42,861 nucleotides of DNA from Spirochaetaceae bacterium (lineage in GTDB: Bacteria > Spirochaetota > Spirochaetia > Treponematales > Treponemataceae). Below, piece after piece: positions 16,834 to 25,466 of the stretch. The translations under genes were made by a program, and so were the position numbers. The stretch is from assembly GCA_017453745.1 (NCBI GenBank), contig JAFTEH010000022.1:1-42861 (forward strand), given 5' to 3'. The number at the start of each line of letters is the position of its first letter. The first letter of the stretch is position 1. The notes beneath the pieces are model-generated. The model searched no databases. It worked only from the letters and a program-made list of their open reading frames with translations, and was not told where the DNA came from.

Positions 16834-17895
16834 TTACTCTCGACTATTTTTTAAACTATAAAATATGCTAACAGCAAGGGTGACTACTAAGCCAATTACA
16901 ACTGCGATTTGTCCATTGAAAGTAGGACCTGCACCAGATGAAGCAAGCCCAAAGTTATGTGCAAATGCAGCACCTGCAATTAAACCGACAACAGTTATAG
17001 CAGAATCAGTGTTTCCTTCAGCTGAAAGAATCAACTGGCGGAGCGGACAACCGCCTAATAGCACACTCGCCCAACCAACTAAAAGCATACCAAGTCCATT
17101 CCACAACCAATCTTTATGTGCGACAGGTTGCCCATCAAAACTAAGGTTAAACTTCCCTAAAATGAGTGAACCAATAACCACAGTAAAAATAACAGCAAGT
17201 GCGCCAAATAACAAATGGAAATCGCGCAACATAATTGCATCACGAATACCACCTACTGTACAAAATCGACTTCTTTGAGCAAGAATACCAGCAACAAGTC
17301 CTGCACCTAAAGCAATTAAGAGTGGGGCATGGAGCGAACCGGGGGCCTTGCCTTCTTCACTAAATGCAAGCACAGCAGGAGCAGCAACAAATACAATGAG
17401 CAAACCAATCACAACGATAATGGGCAAAAGACCTTCCATCTTCGACAATTCATAGTTGCGCTCAAAAGAAAAATTCTTATTTAGGAATACGACACCTATG
17501 CCAATTCCGATAACAAAACCAATTAAACCAGAAACAGCATTTAAATCGCCAGCACCTAATCGCAAAAACATTCGTAAGGGGCAGCCCAAAAACATAAGAG
17601 CGCCTATCATTACAAAAAAACCTAATGTAAATCGGGAAAAAGGTGCCGAACCACCAACAGGCTTAAACTCTTTAGCAAAAAACGCTACTAAAAAAGCCCC
17701 TAGCACTAAACCTAAAATCTCAGGACGCAAGTATTGTACATTGCCCGCTGTATGCAGCTTTAAAGCACCCGCTATGTCTCGTAAAAAACAAGCGATACAA
17801 AAACCCATGTTTCCAGGATTTCCAAATCTCACCAATAGCAATGCGGCAATACCTATTACCACACCGGTGAGAATAACAATGAAATGTTTTTTCAT
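16834..17895 (-). CDS. yedE: YedE-family membrane transporter (putative selenium/sulfur import)
   Basis: An integral membrane protein of 353 residues with about ten hydrophobic segments in two related halves. Both halves carry the YeeE/YedE signature: FLGCPLRMFLRLGAGD in the first, GGCPLRQLILSAEG in the second. Other conserved cysteines occur in GFCIACFLRD and RSRFCTVGGIRD. The family imports sulfur compounds, and the branch beside YedF is proposed to serve selenium. The start at 17895 is fixed by GGAGGGATGTTTT immediately upstream; longer versions lack support. It heads the unit yedE > yedF-like > DUF3343. A perfect palindrome lies about 83-94 bases upstream of the start. No selD, selA or selenoprotein gene is in the window. 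Confidence 0.87.
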   Translation of the reverse strand: MKKHFIVILTGVVIGIAALLLVRFGNPGNMGFCIACFLRDIAGALKLHTAGNVQYLRPEILGLVLGAFLVAFFAKEFKPVGGSAPFSRFTLGFFVMIGALMFLGCPLRMFLRLGAGDLNAVSGLIGFVIGIGIGVVFLNKNFSFERNYELSKMEGLLPIIVVIGLLIVFVAAPAVLAFSEEGKAPGSLHAPLLIALGAGLVAGILAQRSRFCTVGGIRDAIMLRDFHLLFGALAVIFTVVIGSLILGKFNLSFDGQPVAHKDWLWNGLGMLLVGWASVLLGGCPLRQLILSAEGNTDSAITVVGLIAGAAFAHNFGLASSGAGPTFNGQIAVVIGLVVTLAVSIFYSLKNSRE

Positions 17896-18193
17896 AAAAC
17901 ATCCCTCCATAAAAATATATTTATTCAGGATGTAAAACTTTAAATGAAAATGATGATTTACCTTAAAGTACATCCTTAACAAATTTGTTCAAGAATTATA
18001 ACTAACTCAAAAGTAAAAACTCATCTTTTCATAATTGCGACTCCAAAATTGTAAAATAAAAAAACATTTTAAGCCAAAGTAACATAAGTATTATTCATGA
18101 TATTATTTATTTATTTATTTTTGTCAATAGTAATCATAGAGAACAAAATCACTTTATAGTGCTCAGCAAGAATTAAAATGCAATGAACACAAT
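17896..18193. other. AT-rich intergenic region with palindrome AACAAATTTGTT
   Basis: About 300 bases without a gene between the lipoprotein gene and yedE. It holds a perfect 12-base palindrome AACAAATTTGTT (17978-17989), which could be an operator for yedE, and TTTATTTATTTATTT-like low-complexity sequence near 18105-18120. On the minus strand TTGAAC is followed after 16 bases by TACTTT, a weak promoter candidate. Confidence 0.4.
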
Positions 18194-18553
18194 CTAATCA
18201 CTTTGCTGTAAGCGCTCACTAGCAGTTTTTGCTTTTTCAAAAGTTTTGTATAGTTGCAAGGAACTACTTAAAACCCAACCGTCATTTATCTTCACCCAGA
18301 ATTCTCGTTGCGATGTTGTTAAAATACGCGTTTCCTGAATTGGAAAAATTTCTCCACAGCGTAATTGGGAAACAGTAATACCCTGTTCGCTCGGAATATC
18401 TACACTAGTAACATACTTGTCAAGGATAACGGCAAATTTATTTCCACCAAAAATATCAGATTCATCTAAAAATGAAAAAGTATCTAAGTCTGTTTTTTTT
18501 GTACAAGCGCTTAATGAAAAAATAGTAGCGAACAAGATAATTAAAATTTTCAT
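18194..18553 (-). CDS. Small lipoprotein, function unknown
   Basis: A 119-residue protein with a classic lipoprotein signal: MKILIILFATIFSLSAC, lipobox LSAC, cysteine at residue 17. The mature part contains ILTTSQREFWVKINDGWVLS, reminiscent of an SH3-like envelope domain. I cannot name a family. It is the last gene of its operon; its ATG shares one base with the TAA stop of the preceding gene (TAATG), which indicates translational coupling, with a GGAG further upstream. It is probably anchored in the envelope and linked to the membrane protein encoded just before it. Confidence 0.7.
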   Translation of the reverse strand: MKILIILFATIFSLSACTKKTDLDTFSFLDESDIFGGNKFAVILDKYVTSVDIPSEQGITVSQLRCGEIFPIQETRILTTSQREFWVKINDGWVLSSSLQLYKTFEKAKTASERLQQSD

Positions 18554-18984
18554 TATAGTAGTATTACTCCAGAAAAAAATAAATGCAAAAAAGCAATAAC
18601 AAAATTAACATATCCAAATAGTGCGTCAAAACGAAATAAGTTTATAAAAAAAGGAGGAATTTTATTTTGCTCTTCCTGAATACTCATTGCCCGAAATGCA
18701 AGTAAACAAAATGATATAAATAGTATGAGTGTCGGAAACAGGTCTCCAAAAAAGTAAACACTCATACCGCTCGCATTTTTAATAGGAAAAAAAATTTTTG
18801 CGATAGATAAAAATAATGTGGTACATGAAAGAATCACTAAAAACGGAAAAGAATTGACAAATTGTAAAGACGGAAACTTTACCATTTTTTTTTCAAACAC
18901 TTCATACGGAGCAATAATTGAAAAAAGCATTCCACAAATAACACAATCTAAGACAGTAAAAAAATATAAGGGTAACGATAACAT
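18553..18984 (-). CDS. Four-helix membrane protein, function unknown
   Basis: A 143-residue hydrophobic protein with four likely membrane segments: LYFFTVLDCVICGMLFSII, FLVILSCTTLFLSIAKIFF, LFPTLILFISFCLLAF and NFVIAFLHLFFSGVILL. No family is recognised. GAGG six bases before the ATG supports the start. It lies 14 bases after the 58-residue gene and overlaps the lipoprotein gene by one base, so it belongs to the operon running from yitT or ykgJ to the lipoprotein. Confidence 0.7.
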   Translation of the reverse strand: MLSLPLYFFTVLDCVICGMLFSIIAPYEVFEKKMVKFPSLQFVNSFPFLVILSCTTLFLSIAKIFFPIKNASGMSVYFFGDLFPTLILFISFCLLAFRAMSIQEEQNKIPPFFINLFRFDALFGYVNFVIAFLHLFFSGVILL

Positions 18985-18998
18985 AGTAGCCTCAATGT

Positions 18999-19175
18999 CT
19001 AGTGAGAAACAATTAAATTTTCTGCTTCGGCTATTGTCATGTGTTGATACACATAGGCAGTCGCAAATTGGTACAACTTTTCCAACCCAGTAGGTACTGT
19101 AGTTTTTGAAAATAGACGCACAATAGCTTTTAATTCAGCATCAGAAAAAGTATATTCAGCCTTATTTGTTTGCAT
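18999..19175 (-). CDS. Small 58-residue protein, overlapping the MBL gene stop
   Basis: A short frame starting MQTNKAEYTFSDAELKAIV and ending EAENLIVSH. Its ATG shares the A of the TGA stop of the MBL gene (TGATG), and the next gene starts 14 bases after its TAG. Such tight packing argues that it is translated. The sequence is polar and mostly helical (SDAELKAIVRLF, LEKLYQFATAYVYQHM), without a signal or membrane segment. No family is recognised. The conserved-looking arrangement suggests a role tied to the hydrolase or the membrane protein on either side. Confidence 0.6.
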   Translation of the reverse strand: MQTNKAEYTFSDAELKAIVRLFSKTTVPTGLEKLYQFATAYVYQHMTIAEAENLIVSH

Positions 19176-20137
19176 CATATAATTATATCCATACCTTCTT
19201 GTGCAACATCAATTTCAGGAAGTTGCATACCTTGACAGTCACGATAGGTTATAGCACTAGAGCGAATATTAAAAATAGCCTTGTCAGTATATGTAGGCTC
19301 TTGATGGAAAAGAAGAATTTTTTTTATTCCCCAGTTAATTGCAAAATCAACCGCCATAGAATATGTTGAATGTCCCCACCCCTCTTTAGCGATTGAATCC
19401 TGTAATGTATATTGAGCATCTATTATCATAATATCGACATCACTATAAAACTTTTTATTTTGCTCGTTTTTTTCCAAATCCTGTTGTCGCAACTCTGTAT
19501 CAGTAGAGTATATAATTTTTTTTCCATTATCCGTCACCGAATAGGAAACAGCACCCCCAGGATGTCTTACTCTATGCCAACCAATTTCAGCATTCCCAAT
19601 CTTAAAAGTAGGTACATCTCGTTCAATGATGCGAAACTCAAATTTGGCTTTTAGTCCGCGCTCACCAAACATCGGCACTGGAAAATATGGTTGCAGCATT
19701 TGATTTTCTAAAAACTGTTTACAGTCCTTTCGAGTACTATATATGATAATCGTATTTTCAGCATCATAAGCAGGTCCAAAAAATGGTAAACCTTGAATAT
19801 GGTCCCAATGGAAATGCGAAAAAATCAAATGATATACACGATTCGTTTTATAATCAGGACGCAAAAAAAGGTCATTCCCTAATTCTCGCAACCCTGTTCC
19901 TGCATCAAAAATAATTCGCGAGTGGTCGGAAGTTTCAAGTTCCACACAAGAGGTGTTTCCTCCAACTGTCGTAAAAAGTCAATCTGGTAAATCGGCAACG
20001 AATTTTTCACGCGTGCTTTCCGATTCAACATCCTTAGCTTGAATCCTCATCACAATCGCTAATACTCTATTTTGAATATCGGTCGGGGTTAATGGTGTGG
20101 GCAGTGACCCCCTCACACCCCAAAAACGAAGTCTCAT
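19175..20137 (-). pseudogene. MBL-fold metallo-hydrolase interrupted by an in-frame TGA at codon 53
   Basis: Read from the ATG at 20137 (preceded by AGAGGTAAGAAAA, six bases after ykgJ) this encodes 320 codons of a metallo-beta-lactamase-fold hydrolase. It starts MRLRFWGVRGSLPTPLTPTD. Codon 53 (19981-19979) is TGA, flanked by ADLPD and LFTTVGGNTSCVEL in the same frame. The rest is intact: the metal ligands are seen in FSHFHWDHIQG, STDTE and LLFHQEPTYTD. Without read-through, only a fragment from an internal GTG at 19945 could be made, and it would lack the first strand. Homologues, as I recall, have Trp (TGG) at this place, so a point mutation, a sequencing error or UGA read-through are the options. 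Selenocysteine is less likely. The downstream genes are coupled to this one. Confidence 0.72.
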
Positions 20138-20142
20138 TTTTC

Positions 20143-20700
20143 TTACCTCTTTTCACGTTTTATCTGCGTAGCATTTAATTGCGCATTACGGATACTGGCA
20201 ATTCTATCTGCCGAAAAATACAAACCGCTTTGGTTTACATCAACTGCTTTATCATCAGTACAAGAAAGTCCGTCTAAGGATGTCGGGAAGAATACCGAAC
20301 TTGTCTCATCTACAATAGTTGAACTTGACATATTTTTACACTTACAGCCTGAACAAGTACTCGTAATCACTTCCCAATTTTGCTTTGACTCTAGCGCTAG
20401 TGGCCAAAATGGAAAAGACTTACATTGCAACGGTCTTGAACGATATATATCACAACCATTATTCCAAAATATACAATCGTAATTTTCTTTTTCATTTAAC
20501 GATAAATATTCAAAACCATCGTGCAAATCAACCCAATGACAATATCGCGCAAAAAAAACTTCTTTTTCCATTTTTAACAAATCTAAAATATGAGGAATAT
20601 CTTCTTCATACAAAAAGACATGCCCAGGTTCATGCCTACAACAATCCGAACACTGCGAACACAAAAAAGATATTCCTTCTTTCCAAAAACATTCTTCCAT
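20143..20700 (-). CDS. YkgJ-family cysteine-cluster (zinc/iron chelate-domain) protein
   Basis: A 185-residue protein of the YkgJ type, a cysteine-rich family thought to bind a metal ion or Fe-S cluster; its function is unknown. The conserved cysteines appear as LCSQCSDCCRHEPGH near residue 13, then NYDCIFWNNGCDIY and RPLQCKSFPFWPL. A second cluster, CSGCKCKN, follows. The C-terminal 60 residues have no match I know. The ATG at 20700 is chosen because AAGGTG precedes it by six bases; the GTG three codons earlier has no site. It starts 14 bases after yitT and ends five bases before the MBL gene. Confidence 0.82.
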   Translation of the reverse strand: MEECFWKEGISFLCSQCSDCCRHEPGHVFLYEEDIPHILDLLKMEKEVFFARYCHWVDLHDGFEYLSLNEKENYDCIFWNNGCDIYRSRPLQCKSFPFWPLALESKQNWEVITSTCSGCKCKNMSSSTIVDETSSVFFPTSLDGLSCTDDKAVDVNQSGLYFSADRIASIRNAQLNATQIKREKR

Positions 20701-20714
20701 ATCCGACACCTTAT

Positions 20715-21602
20715 CTAAGTTTTTGTATCAGGAGAAATAAAACCATTACCAAATACTTCTTTCATATTCATCACCATGATAAAAGAAGTACTATCGTATG
20801 TATTAATAATTTCTTTAGCCTTCGTAAACTGGGCACGATGAACAACACACAACAAAAGGGGCTTATCCTGTTTCGAATACATACCTGCACCTTTTAAAAT
20901 TGTCACCCCACGCGAAAGTTCTTCCATCAGAGCATTGCCTGTTTTTTCGGGCTCATGTGTAATAATTATAAAACCCTTATAGTAATTAAACCCGTCAAGA
21001 ATCATGTCAGGTATTTTCATACAGAAAAAAAGTGCTATAAGCGAATATAAGGCAACCTGTGGCAACTGAGTTACTACTCCTGCTAAAACAACAATAACAA
21101 GATCAATTACAGCCATACCTTGGGCTATACTAAGATTCGGAAAGTGGTGATTAATAATAGCCCCTACCAAATCAGTCCCTCCAGTAGTACCACCAACTTT
21201 AAACACGAGCCCCAAGCCAAGTCCGACACACAGGCCTCCAAAAATAGAAGCTAGGGTCATATCGCTTTGAACATTCAAAACATCCACAGGAGTTGTCCAC
21301 TCAAAAATAGCGAGAAAAACCGAAAGAAGAATCGTCGCTTCAAAGGTTAAAAAAGCACACTTTTTACCCAATAATTTTGCACCAAAAAGAAAGAGCGGTA
21401 TATTGATACATAAATTGAGTAAATAAACAGGGATACCAGTAAGTCGATTTAAGACAACCGAAAGTCCACTAACCCCACCTGGTGAAATTGTTGTAGGAAC
21501 CAAAAAAAAATACAGTCCAGATGCAACGCACAAACTTCCTAGTGCCGTAATACAGATAGAAATAAGCCAATTAAAATATATTTTTTTTGGTTTTGCGCTC
21601 AT
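20715..21602 (-). CDS. YitT family membrane protein (DUF161/DUF2179)
   Basis: A 295-residue membrane protein of the YitT family. Five or six hydrophobic segments occupy residues 10-205, with family motifs TTISPGGVSGLSVVL and VFKVGGTTGGTDLVGAII. A soluble C-terminal DUF2179 domain (IIITHEPEKTGNALMEELSRGVTILKG onward) ends the protein. The family is widespread and its substrate is not established. A good promoter precedes it (21656-21683), so the run from yitT to the lipoprotein gene can be transcribed independently of ribD. A weak GAGAGAAAG serves as ribosome-binding site. Confidence 0.9.
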   Translation of the reverse strand: MSAKPKKIYFNWLISICITALGSLCVASGLYFFLVPTTISPGGVSGLSVVLNRLTGIPVYLLNLCINIPLFLFGAKLLGKKCAFLTFEATILLSVFLAIFEWTTPVDVLNVQSDMTLASIFGGLCVGLGLGLVFKVGGTTGGTDLVGAIINHHFPNLSIAQGMAVIDLVIVVLAGVVTQLPQVALYSLIALFFCMKIPDMILDGFNYYKGFIIITHEPEKTGNALMEELSRGVTILKGAGMYSKQDKPLLLCVVHRAQFTKAKEIINTYDSTSFIMVMNMKEVFGNGFISPDTKT

Positions 21603-21655
21603 ATAGACTTTCTCTCAAAAAGTACTCAGATTCCAGTACCCTAATATCCCCGTCA

Positions 21656-21683
21656 ATTATAGCAAAATTTTAAAAAAAAACAA
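21656..21683 (-). promoter_or_regulatory. Promoter for the yitT operon
   Basis: On the minus strand TTGTTT (21683-21678) and TATAAT (21661-21656) are 16 bases apart, in the 85-base gap between ribD and yitT. Confidence 0.6.
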
Positions 21684-21687
21684 GTCT

Positions 21688-22818
21688 TTATAATGAGATA
21701 GAACTGGGAACCGCTTCAACGAGTATATCATTATCAAAGTGGCGTACACTTGCAATTTTAAATTTTCTTGCCTCATCGACAAGCTCAAATCCTAGCCCAC
21801 CTACTGGGCTTATCGCATTTTTGCCACCGAGAATCTTTGGAGCGATATAGGCATACAACTTATTTACCAAGCCGTTCTTAAAAAAAGACCACAAAAGCGT
21901 GCCACCACCTTCCACTAAAATGCTATCTATTTGATAAGTAGCGAGCTCTTTAAGAAGTGCGGTTAGGTCTAGGTGGTTAGCAGTTTCAGTTGCTTCACAT
22001 TCGCAGTTTGTGCTTTTAGGTAGTACGAGCATTTCACAGCCTAATTTTTGATATGCGGCAAGTCGGCTTTTATCATTCACGCATGTTGCAATAATAGTTT
22101 TCGCTTTAGCTGTTGTTTGCACCACTTGCGATGTAAGCGGAGTTCTCAAGTTTGAATCACAGACAATCCTAACAGGATTTTTACCTCTGCCATGCGAAGT
22201 AAGTGCAGGGTTATCGGCAATGATAGTTCCTAGTCCAACCATAATTCCTGTGTGTACTGTGCGCAACTGATGACTAAATGAGCGAGCATCCTCCGAAGTA
22301 ATCCACTTTGAGTTTCCCGTTTTACTTGCAATTTTTCCGTCAAGGGTCATCGCATACTTGACAGACACAAATGGCATTTTATGAGTAATATAATGAAAAA
22401 AAACTGGGTTTAGTGCATCACATTCTTTTTGTAAAAAACCTTCTATTACGGTAACACCTTGCTTTTTCAAAAAAGATATACCTTTGCCACTTACGACTGG
22501 GTTTGGGTCAGCACTTCCGATTACTACCTTAGAAATGCCTGCTTGAATAATGGCTTCAGTACAAGGAGGCTGTTTGCCGTGGTGGCAACACGGCTCGAGC
22601 GTTACATACATTGTAGCGCCTTGAGGGTTTTCGGTACAAGAAGCAAGGGCATTTCGCTCGGCATGAAGACTCCCGTATTTTTCGTGATAGCCTTCACCTA
22701 TTATGTGGCCGTCCTTTACAATTACTGCCCCCACTAGTGGATTTGGTGAAGTAAAACCTAAACCTTTTTTTGCAAGTTCAATAGCCCACTCCATGTATTT
22801 TGTTTCTAACTCTTTCAA
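21688..22818 (-). CDS. ribD: Bifunctional riboflavin biosynthesis deaminase/reductase
   Basis: Catalyses the second and third steps of riboflavin synthesis: deamination of the pyrimidinone, then NADPH-dependent reduction of the ribose side chain. Residues 1-145 are the deaminase with zinc site HAE (52-54) and PCCHHGKQPPC (Cys77, Cys86). Residues about 148-370 are the reductase (VSVKYAMTLDGKIA, GLGTIIADNPALT, LVEGGGTLLWSF). The 376-residue length is normal. Translation probably begins at a TTG: AGGAG lies eight bases before it, while the first ATG is eight codons inside. It is unlinked to ribE-ribBA-ribH at 40084-42653, and no FMN riboswitch is visible upstream. Confidence 0.95.
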   Translation of the reverse strand: MKELETKYMEWAIELAKKGLGFTSPNPLVGAVIVKDGHIIGEGYHEKYGSLHAERNALASCTENPQGATMYVTLEPCCHHGKQPPCTEAIIQAGISKVVIGSADPNPVVSGKGISFLKKQGVTVIEGFLQKECDALNPVFFHYITHKMPFVSVKYAMTLDGKIASKTGNSKWITSEDARSFSHQLRTVHTGIMVGLGTIIADNPALTSHGRGKNPVRIVCDSNLRTPLTSQVVQTTAKAKTIIATCVNDKSRLAAYQKLGCEMLVLPKSTNCECEATETANHLDLTALLKELATYQIDSILVEGGGTLLWSFFKNGLVNKLYAYIAPKILGGKNAISPVGGLGFELVDEARKFKIASVRHFDNDILVEAVPSSISL

Positions 22819-22903
22819 ATCTTTTTCTCCTATTTTTACAAAAGCATTAAATGGTTGTCACGCGGATTCGAGTTTCCTACGGAAACTCACAATGTACACG
22901 CAC

Positions 22904-23157
22904 CGTCATTACGAGCACCAACCAACCGTCATTGCGAGCGACAGCGAAGCAATCTCGTTGGTTTTATGCTGTAAACGATAGATTGCTTCGTCTCTGCGTT
23001 CCTCGCAATGACGGCGATATAGCCCCCGCCCTCGCAATGACGAGCAAAACACCGTCATTCCGAGCGTAGCGAAGGAATCTCACCAATAAAATTGCCACGC
23101 CAACTATCGTTGGCTCGCAATGACGACGATACAGTACCCTGTCCTCGCAATGACGAG
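22904..23157. repeat. Family B: array of CGTCATTGCGAG / CTCGCAATGACG palindromic repeats
   Basis: Seven cores are seen: CGTCATTACGAG at 22905, CGTCATTGCGAG at 22927, CTCGCAATGACG at 23002 and 23031, CGTCATTCCGAG at 23053, CTCGCAATGACG at 23114 and 23143. They occur in both orientations, with partial arms such as GAAGCAATC / GATTGCTTC. To my memory this core is a dispersed repeat in many unrelated bacterial genomes. It lies upstream of ribD in DNA with no gene. Confidence 0.8.
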
Positions 23158-23170
23158 CGTACCAATGTTT

Positions 23171-23199
23171 GATTTGTAACTTTGAAAAAGTTACAAATC
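23171..23199. repeat. 13-bp perfect hairpin
   Basis: GATTTGTAACTTT and AAAGTTACAAATC pair perfectly around a three-base GAA loop. It sits between the family B array and the family A copy and is not followed by a T-run on either strand, so it is not an obvious terminator. Confidence 0.7.
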
Positions 23200-23210
23200 A
23201 GAAATAATAC

Positions 23211-23425
23211 GGGTTCTTAGGGCCAAGTTGGCTTTATGACCTATACCAACTTGATCCCTAAGCCGTTATTTTTGGAAGGGATAGGGGTAACCAATCTTAA
23301 CCGTCTACACGGATGTAGACGGTGCGTATGTGCGAGAATTAAAAACCAAAACTTTGCAAAGTTTTTAATTCTCGGCCACATTGAAAAAAACGGATTTTTT
23401 TTCAATGTGCTGTTTCCCTCTCCCC
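23211..23425 (-). repeat. Composite palindromic repeat family A, copy 3 (full length, reversed)
   Basis: This has the same modules as copy 2 in reverse order: the end hairpin GGGTTCTTAGGG...CCCTAAGC (here with an extra AAGTTGG / CCAACTT insert in its loop), module iii at 23301-23322 (CCGTCTACA CGGA TGTAGACGG without mismatch), module ii at 23333-23374 (CGAGAATTAAAAA...TTTTTAATTCTCG) and module i at 23377-23409 (CACATTG...CAATGTG). It lies immediately downstream of the ABC exporter stop. Confidence 0.82.
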
Positions 23426-23431
23426 TATACC

Positions 23432-25258
23432 TTACATACCTTTCTTTTCTAACTTAAATTGTGTTTCGTATAACTCGGTGTAAATGCCTCCCGAGTTTAC
23501 TAAACGGTCATGCTGCCCACGCTCAACTATTTCTCCGTCCTTTAATACGATTATTTCATCGGCTTGCAAAATAGTAGAAAGTCTATGCGCAATCAAAATA
23601 CTCGTGCGTTCTGCAATGAGCGGCTCAATCGCATCTTGGATTTTTTTTTCAGAAATTGAATCTAAGGAAGAAGTTGCTTCATCAAAAATCAACAGTGCAG
23701 GATCTTTTAGTAAAACACGAGCAATAGAAAGACGCTGCTTTTCACCACCAGAAAGTTTTAAACCTCTGTTTCCGACAATGGTATCAAAACCTTCGCTCTG
23801 GTTTTGGATAAAATCGTAGATATTTGCTTTTTTACATGCAGCAATTAAGTCATCTTCGGTTGCATCAGCTTTTGCATACAAAAGGTTTTCGCGAATGCTT
23901 CCATTAAAGAGATAGGTATCTTGAGTTACCACACCAATATTTTGTCGCAGGTATGTTAAGTCTAGCTGACGCACATCTACACCGTCAAAACATACTGAAC
24001 CAGAGTCCACATCATAAAGCCGGGGGATTAAATTTACCAAAGTACTTTTACCACTACCCGAAGGACCCACAATCGCAATGCAATCTCCACTTTTAAGAGT
24101 AAAGTTTACCTTTTTCAAAATCTGTCGTTCGTCATTGTAGGAAAAACACACATCCGAAAATGTAATTTCACCGGTACTTTCGTTAGTCGGTATTACTGGG
24201 TTTTCAGGATTTTGAATTTCAATCGGCATATCATAGTAATCAAAAATCCTCGTAAACAATGCCATACTCCGCATCCAATCTACTTGAATATTTAAAAGCG
24301 AATTTACAGGACCATACATGCGACCTAACAAAGCAACTAAAACAGTAATATCTCCTACCGTAAGATTTTCGTCATAACGCATCATTAAAATACCACCAAC
24401 AAGATAAAGGAGTAAAGGTCCAATACTCGAAAAAGTATGAATCACTACAAAAAACCATCTACCTGCCATACGCTCTTTGATGTGAAGTTTAATCATTTTT
24501 TTATTTACACTTTCGTACTTTTCATATTCAGTTTTTTCTCGACCGAAAAGTTTTACGAGTAATTGTCCACTCACCGAAAGCGTTTCATTTAAGATGCCGT
24601 TTATAGTATCGTTACATTCTTGCGCTTCACGAGTTAAGGTCCACCGTGTTTTTCCTGCCTTGCGCGTTGGTAATGCAAAAAGCGGAACAATTACAATACC
24701 AACTGTTGCAAGTATCCAATTTTTTTGGTACATGGTTACGAGAGCTACTACCAAAGTTAAAACATTCGATAATATACTTGAAAATGTACTTGTAATAATT
24801 GACTCAACTCCAGAAATATCGGTGGTCATGCGAGTGATAATATCGCCTTGGTTGTTTGTAGTAAAAAAGCGTTGCGACATTTTTTGTAAATGCGCAAACA
24901 AAGAGTTTCTCATGTCAAAAGTGATATGTTGTGCTATCCAAGCATTTAAGTAACTTTCGGCAACTCCAATAAGGTTTGCGGTAAGACTCACTAACAATGA
25001 AAGTACAATCAATGTTATCAAGGCTTGTAAATTTTTACCAATAAGACCGTCATCAATAATGCGTCCTGTCAACACTGATGGCAAAAGATGACAAACCGAA
25101 GAAAGCAAAATACAAAAAAGCACCAAGGCGAATTGCTTCCAGTACGGCATCAAATACGAAAAGATTCTTTTTAAAAGTGGCAATGTAACTTTGGGAACAG
25201 CTTGCTTTTCCTCTTCCGACATAAAGCCCCGCCCTCCCATACCGTGTAGTGGTGGCAT
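23432..25258 (-). CDS. ABC exporter half-transporter (fused membrane and ATPase domains)
   Basis: A 608-residue ABC exporter subunit of the multidrug/lipid type that probably works as a homodimer in the inner membrane. Six membrane segments span about residues 35-320. The ATPase domain is complete: Walker A GPSGSGKST, signature LSGGEKQRLSIARVLL, Walker B ALLIFDEATSSLD and the switch histidine in LIAHRLSTI. No second half-transporter or substrate-specific neighbour is present, so the substrate is unknown. AGGAG six bases before the ATG sets the start. The gene is flanked by two family A repeat copies in the same relative orientation and by family B repeats, so the segment could be lost or gained by recombination. 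Confidence 0.93.
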   Translation of the reverse strand: MPPLHGMGGRGFMSEEEKQAVPKVTLPLLKRIFSYLMPYWKQFALVLFCILLSSVCHLLPSVLTGRIIDDGLIGKNLQALITLIVLSLLVSLTANLIGVAESYLNAWIAQHITFDMRNSLFAHLQKMSQRFFTTNNQGDIITRMTTDISGVESIITSTFSSILSNVLTLVVALVTMYQKNWILATVGIVIVPLFALPTRKAGKTRWTLTREAQECNDTINGILNETLSVSGQLLVKLFGREKTEYEKYESVNKKMIKLHIKERMAGRWFFVVIHTFSSIGPLLLYLVGGILMMRYDENLTVGDITVLVALLGRMYGPVNSLLNIQVDWMRSMALFTRIFDYYDMPIEIQNPENPVIPTNESTGEITFSDVCFSYNDERQILKKVNFTLKSGDCIAIVGPSGSGKSTLVNLIPRLYDVDSGSVCFDGVDVRQLDLTYLRQNIGVVTQDTYLFNGSIRENLLYAKADATEDDLIAACKKANIYDFIQNQSEGFDTIVGNRGLKLSGGEKQRLSIARVLLKDPALLIFDEATSSLDSISEKKIQDAIEPLIAERTSILIAHRLSTILQADEIIVLKDGEIVERGQHDRLVNSGGIYTELYETQFKLEKKGM

Positions 25259-25466
25259 ATCAACTCCTATTCAAAATTTTTTGTGCGATGTTTCAAAAAA
25301 ATCAAATGCAATTTTTTATTCACTACATTGTACCGAAAAAACAACTTTTATTATAGAAGGTTTTAGTTTTTTAGGTTGGTGGTGCTAAGCGAAAATGGTA
25401 GGAGCCTAAAAACCAATGACGAAACAAGCCTGTCATTGCGAGCCTTGCTTACAGGCAATCCTAATG

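Noticed and set aside
17456-17935. Long plus-strand open frame opposite yedE (lysine/proline-rich)
   Set aside because: It is the shadow of a strongly supported membrane-protein gene on the other strand, without a ribosome-binding site or recognisable domain.
19945-20000. Selenocysteine insertion at the TGA of the MBL gene
   Set aside because: The downstream hairpin is only five base pairs, coincides with the conserved GGNTS coding motif, and the family residue appears to be Trp rather than Cys. I kept the TGA as a finding but do not claim Sec.
22904-23157. CRISPR-like array
   Set aside because: Repeat cores alternate in orientation and spacing is irregular, so this is a dispersed palindromic repeat, not CRISPR.
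22819-23200. Possible FMN riboswitch upstream of ribD
   Set aside because: The region consists of family B repeats; the conserved RFN blocks are not visible, and the AGGAG and TTG start directly follow.
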